Below, piece by piece: positions 62,534-64,000 of a DNA stretch of 64,000 nt; the stretch's first letter is position 1, and the number at the start of each line of letters is the position of its first letter. The position numbers were made by a program, and so were the translations under genes. Under the pieces are notes generated by a model. That model was not told the DNA's origin and did not search any database. It saw nothing but the letters and a program-made list of their open reading frames with translations. The DNA is from DATFFO01 sp963772815 (GTDB lineage: Bacteria; Actinomycetota; Acidimicrobiia; Spongiisociales; ZC4RG35), in contig CAVYYV010000006.1 in assembly GCA_963772815.1 (NCBI GenBank), forward strand, positions 1 to 64,000. Direction: 5' to 3'.

Positions 62534-63403
62534 CTAGAGGGCCTCGACGCGTCGTCGGACCCAATATTTGAACCAGTCATCGCCGAAGGGCACGTACAGC
62601 CTGACCGCCGTGCCCCGATTCAACAGGTCGATTGCATCTTGGTTTCGAATCCCGAGCAGCATCTCGACTGTCGCGGAGCCGAATAGCGGAAGGAGTGCTT
62701 CTTGCAGCACTGGATCGTGTGTGGCGAGGGCTACGTCGTGGATCCCGTGGCTGCTGATCTGGTGGGCGAGCCTGACGAAGGCCCTGTCGGTGGCCTCGCC
62801 CCAAGCGTGGGCCATCTTCGGTGGCTCGAGGTATGCCCCTTTTACAAGGCGGATCCCGACGTCGGCTTCGATAAGGCGCTCAACGTCCTCGGGGCTTCGG
62901 CGTAGGTTCGCCTGCACGGTGGCCACGACCGGGATCCCGAGCTTTCGCAGTTGGATCGACGCATCGATGATTCGGTCGGTTCTGTGGCTCTCTTCGCCGC
63001 TGACCTGGAGTCGAGCTTGCTGCGGGAGCAGTGAGCCAACCGTGGCAGCGTTTTCGACGAAGAACTCGGGGGAGTGATCGATCCCAAGATGGGAGGGGAC
63101 TACCTCGAGGTCGACCCACCCATCGAACTCGGTCGTCGCTGCTGCGGCCCGTCGGTACTGGGCCAGAACAGCTGGTATGTCGGAAGGCTCATCGAGGCCC
63201 TCCCCGAAGAAGTCGACAGAAATGTGAAAGCCTCGACCAACGAGCTCCCGGATCCTGTCGTGCGCCTCCTCCAGGCTTCGACCACCAACGAACCGACGAG
63301 CCGATCGATAGGCGAACTTCTCGACCACCTTCGTCGACCGAACCAGTGGCTCCCATCCATCTCGAACCACCAGCCAATAGGCCACCCGCCGCAACGACGT
63401 CAC
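62534..63403 (-). CDS. proline dehydrogenase
   Basis: A 289-residue flavoenzyme that oxidises proline to pyrroline-5-carboxylate. Characteristic stretches are SLRR at the N-terminus, GIRLVKGAYLEP and the C-terminal YVPFGDDWFKYWVRRR, which holds the substrate-binding arginines. No P5C dehydrogenase gene is adjacent. The gene lies 130 bases upstream of uppP on the same strand and may be co-transcribed. Confidence 0.92.
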   Translation of the reverse strand: MTSLRRVAYWLVVRDGWEPLVRSTKVVEKFAYRSARRFVGGRSLEEAHDRIRELVGRGFHISVDFFGEGLDEPSDIPAVLAQYRRAAAATTEFDGWVDLEVVPSHLGIDHSPEFFVENAATVGSLLPQQARLQVSGEESHRTDRIIDASIQLRKLGIPVVATVQANLRRSPEDVERLIEADVGIRLVKGAYLEPPKMAHAWGEATDRAFVRLAHQISSHGIHDVALATHDPVLQEALLPLFGSATVEMLLGIRNQDAIDLLNRGTAVRLYVPFGDDWFKYWVRRRVEAL

Positions 63404-63639
63404 GACGCTCGACCCTACTCGATGGACCCCAGGACATCCGACGGTGTCTCAAGGGTTTGAGCCCGGTGGCGGTGAATTCTCGTCCCAACCGATCCGGGAT
63501 GGGTTCAGCCGCCCATCAGGGCGGGTCAACGACCGGCGTTTCCGCTCCGGGGGCGGGCCACCAGACCCTGGCGGGCCATCGACGATGCCACCGTATTCTG
63601 TGACACCCTCCAGCCGTCTGCCAGCAGGTCCTCCCAGAT

Positions 63640-63976
63640 CCGGGGCGACATCTTCGCTGACCTGATCGTCCTGCCCATCCTGAACATCTATCGCAAGTAC
63701 TACGGCATCAAGATGGCGCTGTTCATGCTCGCAACCTTCTACGCCACAATGGTGGCTTCCGGCTACGCCGTCGAGATCATCTTTGGCACTACTGGGCTCA
63801 TCCCGACCGAGCGCAACGCCAAGGTCATCGAAGCGTCAGTGACGCTCAACTACACGACTGTGCTCAACATCATCTTCTTGATCTTCGCCACACTGCTCGT
63901 CGTGCACTTCTTCCGCACCGGTGGTCGACAAATGCTCGAGGACATGAACGCGGCGCAAGGTCACAGCCGCGATTGA
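63640..63976 (+). pseudogene. 5'-truncated permease C-terminal fragment
   Basis: From about 63640 the sequence encodes the end of a multi-pass permease (FADLIVLPILNIYRKYYG, then MALFMLATFYATMVASGY and IIFLIFATLLVVHFF), of the YraQ/DUF318 type. The frame before 63640 shows no permease similarity, so the 5' part is missing through a rearrangement. ATG 63713 could start a small protein, but the similarity begins upstream of it. Confidence 0.65.
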
Positions 63977-64000
63977 GGGAACACCCTGCCTCGCCGGTGT

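Overview
The window is a high-GC chromosomal segment with tightly packed genes, frequent GTG starts and many 4-base (ATGA or GTGA) gene overlaps. It carries an actinobacterial bc1/caa3 respiratory operon, an ECF sigma/zinc-finger anti-sigma pair next to HtrA and TatA (the neighbourhood known from mycobacterial sigE), a Zincin_2-type protein, GAF-ANTAR regulators and Excalibur and LPxTG-type surface proteins. I infer an Actinomycetota genome, possibly an Acidimicrobiia-like lineage. No rRNA, tRNA, CRISPR array or prophage was recognised.

Layout. 0.5-7.8 kb: a minus-strand operon encoding an acyl-CoA synthetase and a complete branched-chain-amino-acid-type ABC importer (LivH, LivM, binding lipoprotein, LivF, LivG); livF has a one-base frameshift. 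7.9-13.0 kb: moaE, an HtrA protease, a Zincin_2-type protein, an RseB-like protein, an ECF sigma factor read in frame into its anti-sigma factor, and two nearly identical tatA genes. 13.1-19.8 kb: an anchored Mrr-like protein, a ClC channel with CBS domains, a nitrobindin-like protein, a membrane protein, a MITE-like inverted repeat, an ornithine cyclodeaminase-type enzyme, a NYN/OST-HTH protein and a small zinc ribbon. 19.8-25.7 kb: a RecB-like nuclease, GH15 glucoamylase/trehalase, RsbW-like kinase, a cysteine-free peroxiredoxin-like protein, a DUF72 protein and CsbD.

25.8-33.6 kb: eight consecutive overlapping genes for cytochrome bc1 (QcrCAB), caa3 oxidase (CtaCDE) and its assembly factor CtaG. 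33.7-41.8 kb: two glycosyltransferases, a MetE-type methyltransferase, a flavodoxin-like protein, a quinone oxidoreductase-type protein, a threonine-rich LPFTG protein with 48-bp repeats, a helical protein and a MaoC dehydratase. 42-50.7 kb: a universal stress protein, tyrosine phenol-lyase, two MarR/MFS pairs, an Excalibur lipoprotein and a channel-like protein.

50.8-64 kb: a CPBP protease apparently starting at CTG, a class III adenylate cyclase, and a signalling cluster in which several genes are damaged: a histidine kinase with an amber stop and eroded 5' end, two response regulators, a frameshifted GAF-GGDEF-EAL protein and two GAF-ANTAR proteins. Then come an IS3-family remnant, uppP, proline dehydrogenase and a 5'-truncated permease. 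I found no clear new multi-gene system. The strongest leads are the sigma/anti-sigma in-frame fusion, the MITE-like element, the tandem tatA copies, the non-catalytic-looking enzyme homologues and the recurring one-C frame anomalies, which may be sequence errors.
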